DNA of 64,000 nt, taken from contig CAWAEG010000001.1 in assembly GCA_963780895.1 (NCBI GenBank), forward strand, positions 186,001-250,000. The letters run 5' to 3'. Positions within the stretch are counted from its first letter, which is position 1. Each line of letters starts with the position of its first letter. Under the pieces are notes generated by a model, which was not told the origin of the DNA, did not search any database, and saw only the letters and a list, made by a program, of their open reading frames with translations. The stretch comes from DASQFI01 sp963780895. GTDB taxonomy: Bacteria > Acidobacteriota > Vicinamibacteria > Vicinamibacterales > SCN-69-37. The position numbers were made by a program, and so were the translations under genes. Of this stretch, positions 33,645-42,752 are shown in pieces.

Positions 33645-35465
33645 ATGCTGCCAATCGTGGCACCCACGTCCCGGTGGGTGCGGTTTCTCTTTCCTGCCCT
33701 GATCACGCTCGTCGTGGCGTACGGCGCCGTCCTGCGTCTGGATCGGCTCTTCCGCGCCTATGGACCCTTCGACCATCCTGGCTGGCTGGTCACACTGGAA
33801 ACGAGCGTCGCGGCCCTGCGCGATCCGCTCGTGCCGCCCAGCTGGAACTGGCAGAAGGTCGAACGTCCGTACGTCGGCGGCGATCCCATCAACTACCTCA
33901 AGTACGCCCGCGACATGCAGCACTTCTATCAGGGACACCTTCGCGAGCCCGTCTTTCTCGTGACGACGCGGATGTTCCTGGCGGCGACGGGTGACCAGGA
34001 TGTTGCGGTCAGCTTCGCGTCGCTCGTCTTCTCGGTGGCGTGCGTTTTTGCAACCTACGTGCTCGGGAGCACCTTGGTCTCGCGGTGGGTCGGTCTTCTC
34101 GCTGCGGTGGCCCTGGCCATCGAGCACGAAGTCGTGACGTGGGCACCCGACGGATGGCGGGACGAAGCCTTCGCCACGTTCGCCGTCCTGTCCGCGGCTG
34201 TGCTGGTGCGGCTTCAGCGACAGTGGACCTGGCCGTCGGCTGTCCTGGCCGGCCTCCTGGGAGCCGCAGGCTGTCTCACACGGCTGAGCTCGCTCACGTT
34301 TCTCGTGCCCGCGTTCCTGTGGCTGGCGTGGCCGCGCGCGTCCGTGCCGTGGCGCACGCAGGCCATGCGTCTCGGCCTGGCCGTCGGCGTGATGACCATC
34401 CTCGTCGCTCCGTACCTGATCAATTGCTACCGCGCGACCGGCGATGCCTTCATTGCGGTGAACTACCACACCGGGTTCTATCAGGAGGCGGCCGGCATCG
34501 TCTCCGACACGCGGCCGAGTGCGGTCGCCTTCACGCTGGCGCCGTTCGCCCGAAAGCCGATCGCCGCGGCGGATACCGCGGTCCGCGGGCTCTTCGTCAC
34601 TCCGTTCGCGACGAAATGGCGGAACTTCAAGTATGTCGTCCCTCTCGCCGCGGATGTGCTGCCATGGCTCGCCGCAGCCGGACTCGTCGCCTGGATCGCG
34701 ACGCCCGGAGGCCGGCTGCTGCTCGTGATCCTCATCACGTCGCTCGTGCCATACATGTTCACCTGGTCGCTGCGCGGCGGGGACCACTGGCGGTTCACGA
34801 TGCACGCGTACCCGTTCTACCTCGTCGCCGCGTTCACGTTCGTCGCCGTGCTCGGCCGGGCCGTTCGCGCCATCGCTCGCGACGGCCTGCGCCGAACGTT
34901 CGCGCGCATACCGCTGCGGCGAACGCTCGTCGCCAGTGGCCTCGTGGTGCTGACCGTGGGTCTGGCCCGGCTGGAGAACTACTGGATTCCGTACCTCGTC
35001 GCACGAGAAAGTCTCGAGGCTGGCGAACCGGCATCGGTCGGGGCCGGTCCGAATGACAGCGTGTTCTTCAAGGAGGGCTGGAGCGATCTCGTACGCGGCG
35101 GCAACGTGGTCGCGCGGCTGGGCACCGGCGTGCGATCGACGATGTGGCTTCCGCTGCCCGAACCGCGGCCCTATCGGCTCGTGATTCGCATGGATCCCTT
35201 GCCGTTCGAGGAGGCGCCGCCCCAACGTGTGCGCGTGTTCGTGGACAGGCACAACATCGGTGTCTTCACGCTCGACTGGAACCCCGAACGAGTCGGCGCG
35301 TACACCGTGGACATTCCCGCAGGGTTGGTTCCTGCGGGACGGACGCGTCTCGAACTGATGCCGGACCATGTCCGGCCGCTCGACAAGATTGACGCGTTTC
35401 CGGAGCTGCCGCGTTCACTCGCGGCTGGATTCCGGTTGTGGTACGTGCGCCTGACGCCGCTGTGA
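33645..35465 (+). CDS. GT-C (PMT/ArnT-like) membrane glycosyltransferase
   Basis: About 607 residues. Some nine to eleven membrane helices fill the first 430 residues (FLFPALITLVVAYGAVLRL, VGLLAAVALAIEHEVV, LLLVILITSLVPYMFTW). A first periplasmic loop holds GGDPINYLKYARDMQHFYQG, where GT-C enzymes carry the acidic catalytic residue. The last ~170 residues form a soluble beta-rich domain (RPYRLVIRMDPLPFEE, HNIGVFTLDWNPERVGAYTV). It would move a sugar from a polyprenyl-phosphate donor to an envelope acceptor. The frame stays open to 33588; the Met at 33645 is the last before the first helix, and no clear ribosome site decides between them. Confidence 0.75.
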   Translation: MLPIVAPTSRWVRFLFPALITLVVAYGAVLRLDRLFRAYGPFDHPGWLVTLETSVAALRDPLVPPSWNWQKVERPYVGGDPINYLKYARDMQHFYQGHLREPVFLVTTRMFLAATGDQDVAVSFASLVFSVACVFATYVLGSTLVSRWVGLLAAVALAIEHEVVTWAPDGWRDEAFATFAVLSAAVLVRLQRQWTWPSAVLAGLLGAAGCLTRLSSLTFLVPAFLWLAWPRASVPWRTQAMRLGLAVGVMTILVAPYLINCYRATGDAFIAVNYHTGFYQEAAGIVSDTRPSAVAFTLAPFARKPIAAADTAVRGLFVTPFATKWRNFKYVVPLAADVLPWLAAAGLVAWIATPGGRLLLVILITSLVPYMFTWSLRGGDHWRFTMHAYPFYLVAAFTFVAVLGRAVRAIARDGLRRTFARIPLRRTLVASGLVVLTVGLARLENYWIPYLVARESLEAGEPASVGAGPNDSVFFKEGWSDLVRGGNVVARLGTGVRSTMWLPLPEPRPYRLVIRMDPLPFEEAPPQRVRVFVDRHNIGVFTLDWNPERVGAYTVDIPAGLVPAGRTRLELMPDHVRPLDKIDAFPELPRSLAAGFRLWYVRLTPL

Positions 35466-35474
35466 CCGCGCGTC

Positions 35475-36383
35475 CTACTTCAGCAGCTCCGCCAGTTTCG
35501 CCTTCACCGCCTCGCCCCAGATGTCGTAGCCCTTTGCCTGCGGGTGCAGGTTGTCCGGACGGAACGCGTCAGGAAGAAACAATCCCTGCGCGTCGAGGAA
35601 CTTCGAGCCGATGTCCAGGAAGAACACGTGCTTCTGGTCGTCGAGTCTGGCGATGATCCGATTGACTTCCGCGATCTTGTCGCGCACCGGATCGCCCGGC
35701 AGGTTCCGCGGAAAGATTCCGAGCAACAGGATCTTCGCGTTCGGGAAATTCCCGCGCAATTCCAGGACGATCGCGCCGATGCCTTCCGCAATCTCCGGCG
35801 CCGTGAACGTGCCGCTGTTGTTGGTGCCGATCATGAGCATCACGGCTTTGGGCTGAAAGCCCTGACCCTCGCCGTTCCGGAGACCCCACAACACGCCCTG
35901 CGTCGTGTCGCCGGCGATCGCGAAGTTCGCCGTGCGAATGTCCCCGAAGTACTTGGCGAACATCGCTTTGTTGGCGTCGTTCTGCACCCACCAGTCGGTG
36001 ATGGAATCGCCGTGCAGCAGCAAGTCGATGTTCCCCTGCTTCGCGATCTCGACGAACCCCTCGTGTCGAGGCCCACGGCGCTGTGCCGTTTGCGTATACG
36101 TGGCCGCGACGTTGAGCCGCGGCGGCTGCAGCATGAGAAGCGACGCGTATTTCTTGAGCAGGGGCTGGGCCGACGATCGATCGCTGTCGATGAACTTCTT
36201 CACCGCCGTGTTGACGTCGGCGAGTTCGGCTGGCGTCGGCCTCGGGATCGCCACTTCAGGCGGCACGGGCGCCGACGGACCGATGACGATCGGCGCCGCC
36301 GCGCCACGGCCTGGTGCCTGCTGACCAAGGACTGGCGCACCGACAACGACACACGCGAGGCATGCGGCGATTAATCGCTTCAT
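35475..36383 (-). CDS. Secreted SGNH/GDSL-family hydrolase
   Basis: 302 residues with a GAGGAG site, a signal peptide (RLIAACLACVVVGAPVLG) and all SGNH blocks. Block I is LLLHGDSITDWW (S127), a glycine is in block II (ANFAIAGDTTQG), block III is MLMIGTNNSG, and block V is DNLHPQAKGYD. It resembles the PAF-acetylhydrolase beta/gamma-like group, which removes acetyl or other acyl groups from lipids or sugars. The N-terminal ~110 residues before block I are extra and contain a Pro-rich stretch. It lies 10 bp after the convergent glycosyltransferase. Confidence 0.88.
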   Translation of the reverse strand: MKRLIAACLACVVVGAPVLGQQAPGRGAAAPIVIGPSAPVPPEVAIPRPTPAELADVNTAVKKFIDSDRSSAQPLLKKYASLLMLQPPRLNVAATYTQTAQRRGPRHEGFVEIAKQGNIDLLLHGDSITDWWVQNDANKAMFAKYFGDIRTANFAIAGDTTQGVLWGLRNGEGQGFQPKAVMLMIGTNNSGTFTAPEIAEGIGAIVLELRGNFPNAKILLLGIFPRNLPGDPVRDKIAEVNRIIARLDDQKHVFFLDIGSKFLDAQGLFLPDAFRPDNLHPQAKGYDIWGEAVKAKLAELLK

Positions 36384-36447
36384 GACTGAGCTCCTCTTCA
36401 GACAGCGGGTGATCGTTCGGAGGTGACGCTCCCGCGGGCGCGATTGC

Positions 36448-38691
36448 CTACTTCAGCCCGATCCGGTCGATGAGCTCGCCAAAGCGCCGATCGGCGCGAA
36501 GCGGCTGGTATCCGGGGTCCAGGTGAAGGTAGATGAGGCCCGCTGATCTGGCCCGCAGCGCCCGCTCGATGCATGCGAACGCGCGGTCGGCGTCCCCGAG
36601 GGCGGCGTGTCCCATCGCAAGGATCTCGGCACGGACGTAGTGGCGCTTCGATTCCTCTTCGAGGCGCGCCAGGATGGCTTCCGCTTCGTCGCGGCGTCCG
36701 AGCGGCACGAGCGCCCGGACGATGAACGCGTCGTAGGAGCGGACGCTGTTCTCGAACCGCTGCCCGCGTTGGTACCAATCGAGTGCACGGTCGTAGTCCT
36801 GCTTCGCCAGGTACGCCGAGCCGATGTCCAGGCAGGAAATGTAGTTGTCTTCCTTCAGCTCCAGCGTCTTGTGGCTTTGCGCGATTGAGGCGTCGAGATC
36901 GCCCGCATACAGGAGAAACCTGGCCAGCCACCGGCTGGAGCGATGCACCAGCGGATCGAGCGTCACGGCCTTGCGCATCTCCTCGATGGCTTCCGGAAGG
37001 AGACCGACGGCGGGAAGGATGCTGCCGAACGCCCAGTGCGCCTCGGCATAGCTCGGGCTCAGCGCGACCGCCTGGCGCAACTGCTCGACGGCTGCGCCGA
37101 ACTCCCATTCATACCACCCCAGCACCTTGCCCAGAGGCGTCTTGGCTTCGGCCAGCTCCGTCTCGAGCTCGAGCGCGTGAAGCGCGGCGGCTTTGGCTCG
37201 CGGATAGGCGTCCTCGGGCGCCGCCCAATCGTCCGCCAGCGTGCACCAGCAGTCGGCGATGCCCGCATGCGCGCGGGCAAACCCCGGATCCTCGGCGAGG
37301 GCCTGCTCGTAGAAGTCGAGCGCCTTGCGTAAACCTCCCTCGCTGAACTTGTTGTAGAAGAACCGCGCCTTCAAGTACAGGTTGTACGCGTCGAGGTTCT
37401 TCGTCGGCACGACAGCCTGACCCGCGCTCGAGCTCAGCCTGAGCTTCAACGCTTCCACGATCGCCCTGGAGATCTCGTCCTGGATGGCGAACACGTCTTC
37501 GAGCTGCCGATCGTACGTCTCCGACCACAACTGGTAGCCGCTGTCCACGCTGACGAGCTGGACCGTGATCCGGATGCGGTTTCCCGCCTTTCGCACGCTG
37601 CCTTCGAGCAGCGATCCGACGCCGAGCTTCTCCCCGACCTGTCGGATATCGACGTCCTTGCCCTTGAAGGCGAAGCATGACGTTCGCGAGGCCACCTGCA
37701 ACCCGGGCAGTTTGGACAGCGCGTTGATGATCTCCTCGGTGATGCCGTCGCTGAAGTACTCGTTCTCCGGATCCGCACTGCGATTGGCGAACGGCAGGAC
37801 CGCAATCGCCTTCTGCGCCGACGCCGCCCTCGAGGCGCGTGCCGGCGTGCCCGGCCCATCCGACGTGAGTCCGGCCCGCAGCGCTTCGGCCAGCTCGGCC
37901 GCCGTGTGAAACCGATCGACCGGCGTGCGAGCCAATGCACGCGCCACGGCGCTGTCGACGACATCGGGCACGTCCCGGACCGCCTTGACGCGCGGAATCG
38001 GCGCGACGAAGCGCTTGGTGATCACCGCCTGCATGTTCGGCCCGGTGAATGGCGGCTCGCCGGCGAGCATCTCGTAGAGCACGCATCCCAGGCTGTAGAG
38101 ATCGCTCCGCCCGTCCACGGCGCTCTCACCGCTCGCCTGTTCCGGGCTCATGTAGGCCGGCGTGCCGATCGCCAATCCCGTTTGCGTCACCGAGCCCTTG
38201 CCTGAGAGCGCGCGGCCGATGCCGAAGTCGGCGACCATCGCGGCGCCTTCGTGCAGCAGGATGTTGTCCGGCTTGATGTCCCGGTGCACGACGTCGTGCC
38301 GGTGCGCATAGTCCAGGGCCGACGCCACTTCCCGCGCGATCCGCAGAGCGTCCTCGAGCGGAAGCTGCCGCTCCCGGTCGAGCCGCTCGCGCAGGGACCG
38401 GCCTTCCATCGCCGGCATCACGTAAAAGAGCAAGCCGCCGGCCTCGCCCGAATCGTGAAGCGGAAGAATGTGTGGATGGGTCAGTCCGGCCGCGAGCTTG
38501 ATCTCGCGCAGGAAACGTTCGGCGCCAACCTCGGCGGCGATTTCGGGCCGCAGCACCTTGACAGCCACTTGACGGTCGTGCCGGAGATCGCGGGCCAGGA
38601 ACACGACGGCCATGCCGCCCTGGCCGAGCTCGCGATCGACGGCGTACCGGCCAACCAGTCCGTGCTCAAGCCGCTCCCTCAACGCGCTCAT
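36448..38691 (-). CDS. Ser/Thr protein kinase with TolB-like and TPR C-terminal part
   Basis: 747 residues. The kinase has the GQGGMAVVFLARD loop, VAVKVL lysine, VVHRDIKPDNILL catalytic loop, VADFGIGRAL and GTPAYMSPEQ, with all catalytic residues present. A TolB/FlgO-like domain starts at IAVLPFANRSADPENEYFSD and includes GSLLEGSVRKAG. About six TPR-like units follow (ALDFYEQALAEDPGFARAHA). The build equals that of the kinase at 3051-5174, though the sequences differ clearly. Membrane anchoring is not evident. Its targets and the signal read by the TPR part are unknown. Confidence 0.92.
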   Translation of the reverse strand: MSALRERLEHGLVGRYAVDRELGQGGMAVVFLARDLRHDRQVAVKVLRPEIAAEVGAERFLREIKLAAGLTHPHILPLHDSGEAGGLLFYVMPAMEGRSLRERLDRERQLPLEDALRIAREVASALDYAHRHDVVHRDIKPDNILLHEGAAMVADFGIGRALSGKGSVTQTGLAIGTPAYMSPEQASGESAVDGRSDLYSLGCVLYEMLAGEPPFTGPNMQAVITKRFVAPIPRVKAVRDVPDVVDSAVARALARTPVDRFHTAAELAEALRAGLTSDGPGTPARASRAASAQKAIAVLPFANRSADPENEYFSDGITEEIINALSKLPGLQVASRTSCFAFKGKDVDIRQVGEKLGVGSLLEGSVRKAGNRIRITVQLVSVDSGYQLWSETYDRQLEDVFAIQDEISRAIVEALKLRLSSSAGQAVVPTKNLDAYNLYLKARFFYNKFSEGGLRKALDFYEQALAEDPGFARAHAGIADCWCTLADDWAAPEDAYPRAKAAALHALELETELAEAKTPLGKVLGWYEWEFGAAVEQLRQAVALSPSYAEAHWAFGSILPAVGLLPEAIEEMRKAVTLDPLVHRSSRWLARFLLYAGDLDASIAQSHKTLELKEDNYISCLDIGSAYLAKQDYDRALDWYQRGQRFENSVRSYDAFIVRALVPLGRRDEAEAILARLEEESKRHYVRAEILAMGHAALGDADRAFACIERALRARSAGLIYLHLDPGYQPLRADRRFGELIDRIGLK

Positions 38692-38811
38692 GACGGCCTA
38701 CGTTATCCCATGTGGGCGGCCCGCCGACGGATCGAGCGTTCGCCCGCCGCGCGTCGGCCCGACGTTGCGCTCGGCTGCATGGAGCCTGTTTGAAACCTCG
38801 AAGGCGAATCA

Positions 38812-38913
38812 TTGGCGGCGCGAATCGCCCGCGGTCCGGTGCCGCCGGACGAAGCGCTCGAGTACGCCATGCAAATCGCCGACCCGCTCGATAAAGCCCA
38901 TCGTCAAGGCGTC
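38812..38913 (+). pseudogene. Fragment of a Ser/Thr kinase gene
   Basis: LAARIARGPVPPDEALEYAM followed by QIADPLDKAHRQGV matches the helix just before the catalytic loop of acidobacterial kinases (ADRIARGPIPLDEAL, EALEAAHEQGIIHRDLK). The HRD loop that should follow is absent. The sequence runs on into unrelated DNA, so only about 34 codons remain. Confidence 0.65.
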
Positions 38914-38938
38914 GGCACGGACAAGAAGGACGGCAAAA

Positions 38939-39058
38939 GTGGTCATGGCGGTTCGACGGGTGGTCGCCTAGGACGGCAAGACGTTCACGGCGACCTCCAA
39001 GGGCACGAATGCCCAGGGCCAGACCGTTCACAACGTCGCCGTGTGGGTGAAGCAGTAA
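38939..39058 (+). pseudogene. C-terminal fragment of a small secreted protein like that at 5281-5760
   Basis: In one frame the DNA reads VVMAVRRVVA, a TAG stop at 38969-38971, then DGKTFTATSKGTNAQGQTVH and NVAVWVKQ with a final stop. The closing part corresponds to SADGKTRTVIQTGTN and VYEKQ of the protein at 5281-5760. The N-terminal part is gone, and an internal stop sits where that protein has an ordinary residue before DGKT. It is a fossil fused to the kinase fragment just upstream. Confidence 0.65.
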
Positions 39059-39060
39059 CG

Positions 39061-41383
39061 CTATCGAGGAGCGTCCTTCTCTTTCTCCAGTGTCTTGAGC
39101 ACGTCGCGCCAGCTGAACTTTTCGCCGCGGCCTCGGACGTAGTAATCCATCCACGCCATCTCGCTCACGGCCTTGACCAGCTGGTTGCGCGGATCGGGAA
39201 TGCCATGGGTGTTGCCCGGATACATGAAGAGCTCGGTCGGCACCCCGATCTGCTTGAGCGCCATGTGCAGCTCGACCGACTGCGGGCTCGGCACGCGCGG
39301 ATCGCCTTCGACGACATGGATCATCGTCGGCGTCTTCGCGTTCCTGATGTACTTCAGCGGCGACTGGACCCAGTAGGCGTCGAAGTCGTCGTAGGGCAGC
39401 TTGTCGCCGAGGTAGAACTGCCGGTTGCGCTGGACGTCGCTCTGGGCGTACATCGAAATCCAGTTCGACGTGCCCGCGCCGGAGCTGATCGCCTTGAACC
39501 GATCGGTGTGCGTGAGGATCCAGTTGGACCAGTGGCCGCCGGCGCTCCATCCGAGCGCGCCCATGCGGCTGCCGTCGGCAATCCCCTGCGCGATCAGGTA
39601 GTCGACGCCCGCCATGATGTCTTCGAAGCCGGTCCGGAAGTAATCGCCGACGATGTCGGTCTTGTGCTTGACCCCGTAGTTGGTCGAACCTCGATAGTTG
39701 GGGCGCAGGACGACGTAGCCGGCGCCCGCGTAGACCTGTGACCCGTAACCGCCGTTGAAACTCAGCACATCGGCCGAGGCGGGTCCCCCATGGATCGCCA
39801 CGATTAATGGATAGCGCTGACCCGGCTGGTAGCCGACCGGCTTCACCAGCACGCCGCCGACTTTGGTGCCGTCCTTCGACGTCCAGGTGATTTCCTCCTG
39901 CGCGCCGAGGGCGAAGCGGCGCACCTGCGGGTTGACGTCGGTCAATTGCACCCACGCGGATCGCTGCGAGAGCCGCTCGATCGACGGCACCGTGAACAGC
40001 GTCGGCGGCGTCCGGCCGTCGGCGAACGTGATGACGAGGGCGCCGCTGTCGTCATCGCGGGTGACCGTGAGCGACGCCGGCTCGCGCGTGATCTGCCGGA
40101 CCTCGTTCTGAGACACGTCGATTGCGAACAGCTGATTCGTCGCGCGGATGCCCTCGTTGAAATAGATCGTGTTGCCGTCGTTCGACCAGAAGCCGATCGT
40201 CACGTCGCCGTCGAATCCGCCTTCCAGTTTGCGGAAGGGCCGGCCGCGATCGCCCACCGCGCGGATGTAGACGCGCGTGTTGGTCATGCCGTACTTCGTC
40301 AGGTCGTCGGGCCCGCTGAAGGCGACCCATCGGCCGTCGGGCGAGAAGCTGGGCCCGCTTTCGCCGGCTTCCGGATTGTTCGTCAGCCGCTCGATCTCAC
40401 CCGTCGCCGCCTCGAGGACATAGAGGTCGCTGTAGAGGTTCGCTTGCGTGATGTTGCGCTGGTACCGGTTCGTCGAGGCTCCTCGGAATCCGATCCACTT
40501 TCCGTCGTCGCTCACCGTCACGTTCGACACGGAGTAGTTGCCTTCCTGCGTCAGCCGCACGGGCCGGTGCGGATCGAGATCGAGCGCCCACAGACTCGTG
40601 GCCGGCGTCTCGGCGTTGCGAATGTTGACGGTGAAGCGCTTCTCCCGCCGGGCTTTCTCGTCCGCGTCGACGCGATCTGGCGTACTGAAGTAGATGCGCG
40701 GACGGCCTGAGACGAGCGCCCACTCCGCAATACCGGCCGGCTGTGTCGTGAGCTGTTCGGGCTCAGCCCGACTTCGCCCGTCGGCTTCGTCGAGGCTCGC
40801 CGCAGCAGCTGTCTCGATCCCCTGCACAGCGAGGCGATAGAGCTGCCGCGCGTCCTCGCGCCCGGCGCCGGTACACGAGCCACTTGCCATCCTCGCTCAG
40901 GACGAAATCCGAGACGCCGTCTTTGGCGTTCGTGATGCGCCGGGCCTCGCCGCCATCGGGCCGCATCGCGTAGATCTGGTTCTGGCTCGAGGTGGTGGAC
41001 GGCGCGTCCCGATTCGACAGGAACAGGAAGAACCGCCCGTCTCGCGACCAGGCGGGAGACGTCTCGTTCTTCTCCGTCGTGAACGTCATCTGCCTGGTCG
41101 ACCGCACACCTTCCTGCATCGACACGAGATAGATGTCCGATTGGCGTCGCGCTTCCTGCCAGTCCGGCATTGAAACCGTGTACAGCATCCAGCGGCCGTC
41201 CGGGCTCGGCGTCGCGGAGCCGGCCTGCCGCATGAGCTGCATGTCGAGGAACGTCACGGGGCGGAGGGTCGTCTCGGCAGGTGTTTGAGCCGAGATCGAA
41301 CCAGGCACCGCTGAACCGGCCAGGATCAGCAGCCCGACGACCGCAAGGACCGCCCGGACGTGCCGAGGTACACCGCTAATCAT
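39061..41383 (-). CDS. Secreted S9-family (prolyl-oligopeptidase-type) peptidase; one frameshift in the sequence
   Basis: A signal peptide (HVRAVLAVVGLLILAGSAV) leads into WD40-like beta-propeller blades (GSATPSPDGRWMLYTVSMPD, TSPAWSRDGRFFLFLSNRD, GPSFSPDGRWVAFSG). The C-terminal alpha/beta-hydrolase domain has the serine in GWSAGGHWSNW, the aspartate in VVEGDPRVPSPQS and the histidine in YPGNTHGIPDPRN. The N-terminal ~170 residues and the rest are in different frames. Removing one base near 40861-40863 (CCC) joins WLVYRR to GREDARQLYRLAV. The whole protein would be about 773 residues, a normal size for secreted dipeptidyl aminopeptidase/acylaminoacyl peptidases. Confidence 0.85.
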
Positions 41384-41451
41384 AGAAGCCTCCAGAATGA
41401 GGGATAGGATACCGCCCCCTGCAGGCCGCTGAATACGCGGCCTGAACGCAC

Positions 41452-41520
41452 GAACTTAGAACTTCACGAAAAACGGTCAGATTCCGCAGTTCGAAGTTCG
41501 CAGTTCGAAGTTCTAAGTTC
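41452..41520. repeat. Inverted repeat enclosing a tandem repeat
   Basis: A 14-bp sequence GAACTTAGAACTTC at 41452-41465 recurs as its exact reverse complement at 41507-41520. Between them, two exact 14-bp tandem copies of CGCAGTTCGAAGTT lie at 41485-41498 and 41499-41512, the second running into the right arm. The AT-rich unit stands out from the GC-rich surroundings. It fits an intergenic repetitive element or a hairpin-forming region between two minus-strand genes. Confidence 0.7.
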
Positions 41521-41546
41521 AGGTTGCTGGGTTTTTCCGCAACCTG
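41520..41546 (-). terminator. Stem-loop downstream of the sulfotransferase-like gene
   Basis: An 8-bp stem (CAGGTTGC at 41520-41527 with its complement at 41539-41546) closes an 11-nt loop, 18 bp past the stop of the minus-strand gene at 41565. On the transcript the loop is GGAAAAACCCA, and no U tract follows, so it may be a weak or factor-dependent terminator. Confidence 0.4.
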
Positions 41547-41564
41547 CTTGGCCGATCCTAATCC

Positions 41565-42530
41565 TCAGGGGCGGCGAGGACCCGGCAGATTGCACTCCTT
41601 CAGGAGTTCCAGGGCAATGTCTCGACCGGAAGAGAAATCCACCACGACGTGTTCACGCTCCTCAACTGATGGAAACAGACTGGGCAGCGTTTCGAAGTAG
41701 TTCGCGCGGACCCACTCATTCGACGGCGCATAGGCGTGCATGATGGACCGTCTTGTGGACGCGTCGATGACATAGAAGTCACCCGTGGCGTAGGTGTCGA
41801 CGAATCTGTGGCTCAGCGACTTCTGAGCCGCTTCGACAATGATCGGGAGCGCCCTCACGTCTCTCACGTGTCGCTTGATGTGGCGGAAGACACTGAGGGC
41901 CAGCGCGTCAAGAGCCTGGTTCGCGATGATGGGACGATGATCGTCATAGGTGACGGGCAGACCCAATGCTTCGAAGAAGCTGACGACGGACGACCGCGTC
42001 TTGTCGTAGATGACCGGTCTCAGGTTCGCTCGACCGAACTCGCTGCTCCATTTCTCCAGAATGATCCTGTAGTCGAAGGACTGCTGATAGCTGCCCAGTC
42101 GCTGCTCGAACTGCTCAATGTCGTCAATGGTCGAGCGGTGTGCCTTGATGAGCTGGTTGTAGAACGAGTTGACGAGCTGGTCCTGCCGGCGGAGAAACAG
42201 CACGATCTTCGCCGACCCGATTTTCTGCCGCAGGTCTCGTATGGCCGGTGTCGGAAGGTCAGACAGTCCTTCATACGACAGAAAGGCCAGCCCGGCTCCC
42301 TGCGATTCTGCGTCGGTCACAGCGGCGTCGAGTGACGAAGTGTCGCCGGCCAATAAGTCGTCGTGGAGTGGTTCGTGCCAGATTCCCGTGCGGCCGTTCG
42401 AAGGGTAGACGCCCGTTACGCCCTGAAGCCTGAACAGCTCGGTTGAAAGGAATGTCTGCAGAGCCTTGGACCCGGTCTTCGCGACACCGATATGGATGAC
42501 CCACTGCAGGGCGTCTCCCGAAGAATCCAT
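41565..42530 (-). CDS. Sulfotransferase-like P-loop protein
   Basis: 321 residues from the ATG at 42530 (MDSSGDALQWVIHIGVAKTG). The start VIHIGVAKTGSKALQTFL is the phosphosulfate-binding loop of the PAPS-dependent sulfotransferase fold. KIVLFLRRQDQLVNSFYNQL matches the second conserved region, where an arginine binds the 3'-phosphate. The frame stays open to 42719, but nothing upstream is family-like. The acceptor, for example an exopolysaccharide or glycan, is unknown. The gene is isolated between a repeat element and a divergent PhoX-like gene. Confidence 0.75.
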   Translation of the reverse strand: MDSSGDALQWVIHIGVAKTGSKALQTFLSTELFRLQGVTGVYPSNGRTGIWHEPLHDDLLAGDTSSLDAAVTDAESQGAGLAFLSYEGLSDLPTPAIRDLRQKIGSAKIVLFLRRQDQLVNSFYNQLIKAHRSTIDDIEQFEQRLGSYQQSFDYRIILEKWSSEFGRANLRPVIYDKTRSSVVSFFEALGLPVTYDDHRPIIANQALDALALSVFRHIKRHVRDVRALPIIVEAAQKSLSHRFVDTYATGDFYVIDASTRRSIMHAYAPSNEWVRANYFETLPSLFPSVEEREHVVVDFSSGRDIALELLKECNLPGPRRP

Positions 42531-42752
42531 GGGCGCGCTGATGGTAACAGGCCTCCGCCGCGGACATGGCTCTGGCCATCCACGCCAACGCTCCGCTCCA
42601 GTCGTTACATCGACAGATCGCCCTGTTTCCTTCGTTGACACATCGGTGTAGTCGGACCGTTGCGTGCGGCAACTACGCTTCAGACTCCGGAGGGGTTGCG
42701 CCTCGCGTGACGCTTCCACTCAAGCCACTTCAACACTTTGGGGGAGTCAACT

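Noticed and set aside
33591..35369. A 592-codon open frame antisense to the GT-C glycosyltransferase.
   Set aside because: Its composition is His/Arg/Glu/Gly-rich without family signs, and the opposite strand has clear membrane helices.
41565..42719. Longer form of the sulfotransferase-like protein starting at 42719.
   Set aside because: The extra 63 residues are Arg/Thr-rich without family similarity and run into the divergent promoter region; the P-loop directly follows the later ATG.
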